Program-made: the position numbers and the translations under genes
Notes under the pieces: generated by a model
Database searches by the model: none
What the model was told of the DNA's origin: nothing
Seen by the model: the letters and a program-made list of their open reading frames with translations, nothing else
Source of the DNA: Deltaproteobacteria bacterium
GTDB taxonomy: Bacteria; JADJOY01
Length of the DNA: 64,000 nt
NCBI GenBank assembly: GCA_016713535.1
Contig: JADJOY010000007.1
Location: forward strand, 62,001 to 126,000
Direction: 5' to 3'
Part shown: positions 62,805-64,000 of the stretch, in pieces
Position numbering within the stretch: the first letter of the stretch is position 1
Layout of the letters: each line of letters opens with the position of its first letter

Positions 62805-64000
62805 TCATCGGCCCCCGCCGGGGAACCGCAGGCTCGCGTGCGAGGCGGACTCGAGTGCCCCGACGAGCGCGCGCGCCTCGGGGTCGGCGTCGGTGCCGCG
62901 CATCCGCAGCGCCAGGCTGAGCGCGAACGGCAGATCGAGCGCGAGCCCCGCACGGCAGCGTTCGCGATGGCGCTCCGCGAAGTCGTGCGTCAGCCTGAGT
63001 GACCAGTTGCGCTCGGACACGGTGCCGGGGGTGTTGTAGGGCTCGCGCGCGCCGAAGAGATCGGTCCAGAAGAGCATCACGTTGCGCGCCGGGCTCGCGA
63101 GCAGCGAGGCGAAGAGCGCGTGCACCAGCGCACCGTCCGCCCGCGCGAGCCACACCGCGACCCGCGTCCGGTGCGCCGGCGCGAGCGCCAGCCGCGCCGA
63201 CAGGTCCGCGACCCACGGATCGCGGCGATCCGGAACGCTCCACTGCTCCACGGCGTTCCAGATCGGCGGCGTGTCGTGGTTGCCCAGCATCACCCAGTCC
63301 TCGGGATGCGCGTTCGCCACGTGGTAGACGTCGCCGGGGTCGCGGGGATCGGCCTTCTGTAACACCCGAAAGCGCCCCAGCCCGTGCCGGGCGAGCACCC
63401 GCGCCAGCGGGTGCGGCAGCGTGCTCAGCACCTCGCACACCAGGCTCGACGGCGCCCGTCCGTGCTCGCGCGCCACGGCCACGAGCGCGTCGAAGATCCC
63501 GGCAAAGCGCTCGATCTGTCGCCCGGAGAGCGCCACCACCCAGTCGTCGGCGAAGCGCGCCCTCGCCGGATCGGGGTTGAGATCGCCGCGCGCCACGCGG
63601 GCGAAGCGCGCCAGCGCCGGATGGTCGGGAAGATCGGGCGACTCGAAGAGCCGCGCGCCGTGCCGCACCGCGTGCAGCGCGTCTGGGTCGGCGGCGCGAT
63701 ACACCCACGGGCACACGTAGCCGTGGGGATGATCGATGCGCACGCCGTCGTGCTCGCCGAGCATCTTGCGGAACCGCGCGGTGAGCCAGGCGAGCGCGCC
63801 GCCGCCGCTCGCCCCTTCGTCGCCGACCTGATCGGGATCGAGCACCGGGTAGTTCCACGGCTGCCCGGCGGGAGTGGTGCGGCTCGGCGGTGCCCCGAGC
63901 CGGTAGCCGTCGAGGAGCTGCCGCCGCGCGGCCCACTCGTCACGCGGCGAGAAGCCGATCTGAAGATCGCCGAAGAGCGCGAGCCCGAGCGATCGCGCAT
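62805..64000 (-). CDS. malQ: 4-alpha-glucanotransferase (GH77, MalQ-like), 5' end cut by the window edge
   Basis: The frame is open from 63998 to the stop at 62805 (397 residues) and continues beyond the window. Visible GH77 features are LALFGDLQIGFSPRDEW, LGAPPSRTTPAGQPWNYPVL and three catalytic blocks: nucleophile Asp in GVRIDHPHGY (63732-63734), acid/base Glu in LVCEVLSTLP, and the third acid in MLGNHDTPPIWN. Standard MalQ has RIDHFRG, AEDLG and THD at these places, so this is a divergent branch with the key acids kept. The enzyme transfers alpha-1,4-glucan chains in maltodextrin or glycogen metabolism, which links it to the convergent trehalose gene. An apparent GTG at 63845 is internal and not the start. 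Confidence 0.87.
   Translation of the reverse strand, partial: ARSLGLALFGDLQIGFSPRDEWAARRQLLDGYRLGAPPSRTTPAGQPWNYPVLDPDQVGDEGASGGGALAWLTARFRKMLGEHDGVRIDHPHGYVCPWVYRAADPDALHAVRHGARLFESPDLPDHPALARFARVARGDLNPDPARARFADDWVVALSGRQIERFAGIFDALVAVAREHGRAPSSLVCEVLSTLPHPLARVLARHGLGRFRVLQKADPRDPGDVYHVANAHPEDWVMLGNHDTPPIWNAVEQWSVPDRRDPWVADLSARLALAPAHRTRVAVWLARADGALVHALFASLLASPARNVMLFWTDLFGAREPYNTPGTVSERNWSLRLTHDFAERHRERCRAGLALDLPFALSLALRMRGTDADPEARALVGALESASHASLRFPGGGR

Noticed and set aside
1-64000. tRNA or rRNA genes
   Set aside because: No cloverleaf-like stretch with a GTTC T-arm or rRNA-like sequence was recognised on either strand.

Overview
This is a high-GC (roughly 70%) bacterial chromosome segment from a Gram-negative organism. 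It encodes a TonB-dependent receptor, two FadL-family porins, another outer-membrane barrel and several lipoproteins. Four Hanks-type Ser/Thr kinases, an HDOD/GAF signalling protein, a sigma-54-type activator, HD-GYP and PilZ signalling, thrombospondin type-3 repeats and a ~1600-residue glutamate dehydrogenase fit Myxococcota or a related deltaproteobacterial lineage. That placement is inference; no rRNA or tRNA lies in the window.

Layout: 1-7986 holds a TetR regulator (cut by the left edge), a PilZ-kinase-pseudoreceiver protein, a TonB receptor, an EF-hand membrane protein and a small lipoprotein. 7990-9545 is a 93-bp tandem array. 9607-20328 holds a zinc-ribbon kinase with HDOD and GAF domains, a tandem pair of secreted ConA-like proteins and a glycosyltransferase locus with many frame breaks. 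20742-27935 holds a sigma-54-type activator and a FadL / CsgG-like lipoprotein / FadL group. 28004-30743 is a lower-GC lipoprotein pair that looks acquired. 31178-41897 holds a kinase fused to TPR and CsgG/FlgO-like parts, an MFS exporter, a kinase coupled to a phosphoesterase, a PQQ-type sugar dehydrogenase and a HEAT protein. 42094-53476 holds the large NAD-glutamate dehydrogenase, DAHP synthase, a creatininase-family protein, an HD-GYP regulator and a KAS III-like enzyme. 53473-64000 continues with an outer-membrane barrel and an NTN-hydrolase-like lipoprotein (both coupled to the KAS III gene), a cation/H+ antiporter, a ClC channel, fused OtsA-OtsB and a GH77 glucanotransferase (cut by the right edge).

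The most striking signal is not a gene. Six intergenic stretches carry dispersed and tandem hairpin repeats. Most follow one rule: TGGAG, 0-1 nt, a 7-nt arm, a 6-nt loop of form NTCCNT, then the complementary arm. The arm sequence differs between subfamilies while pairing is kept, and the TCC in the loop can pair with the flanking GGA, an H-type pseudoknot order. Every array abuts a stop codon and none lies between divergent start codons. One diverged copy sits inside a glycosyltransferase reading frame.

At least seven genes carry single-base frame breaks, many at G/C runs. Restoring them gives whole proteins of ordinary length, so sequencing or assembly error is the likeliest cause; recent decay is the alternative.
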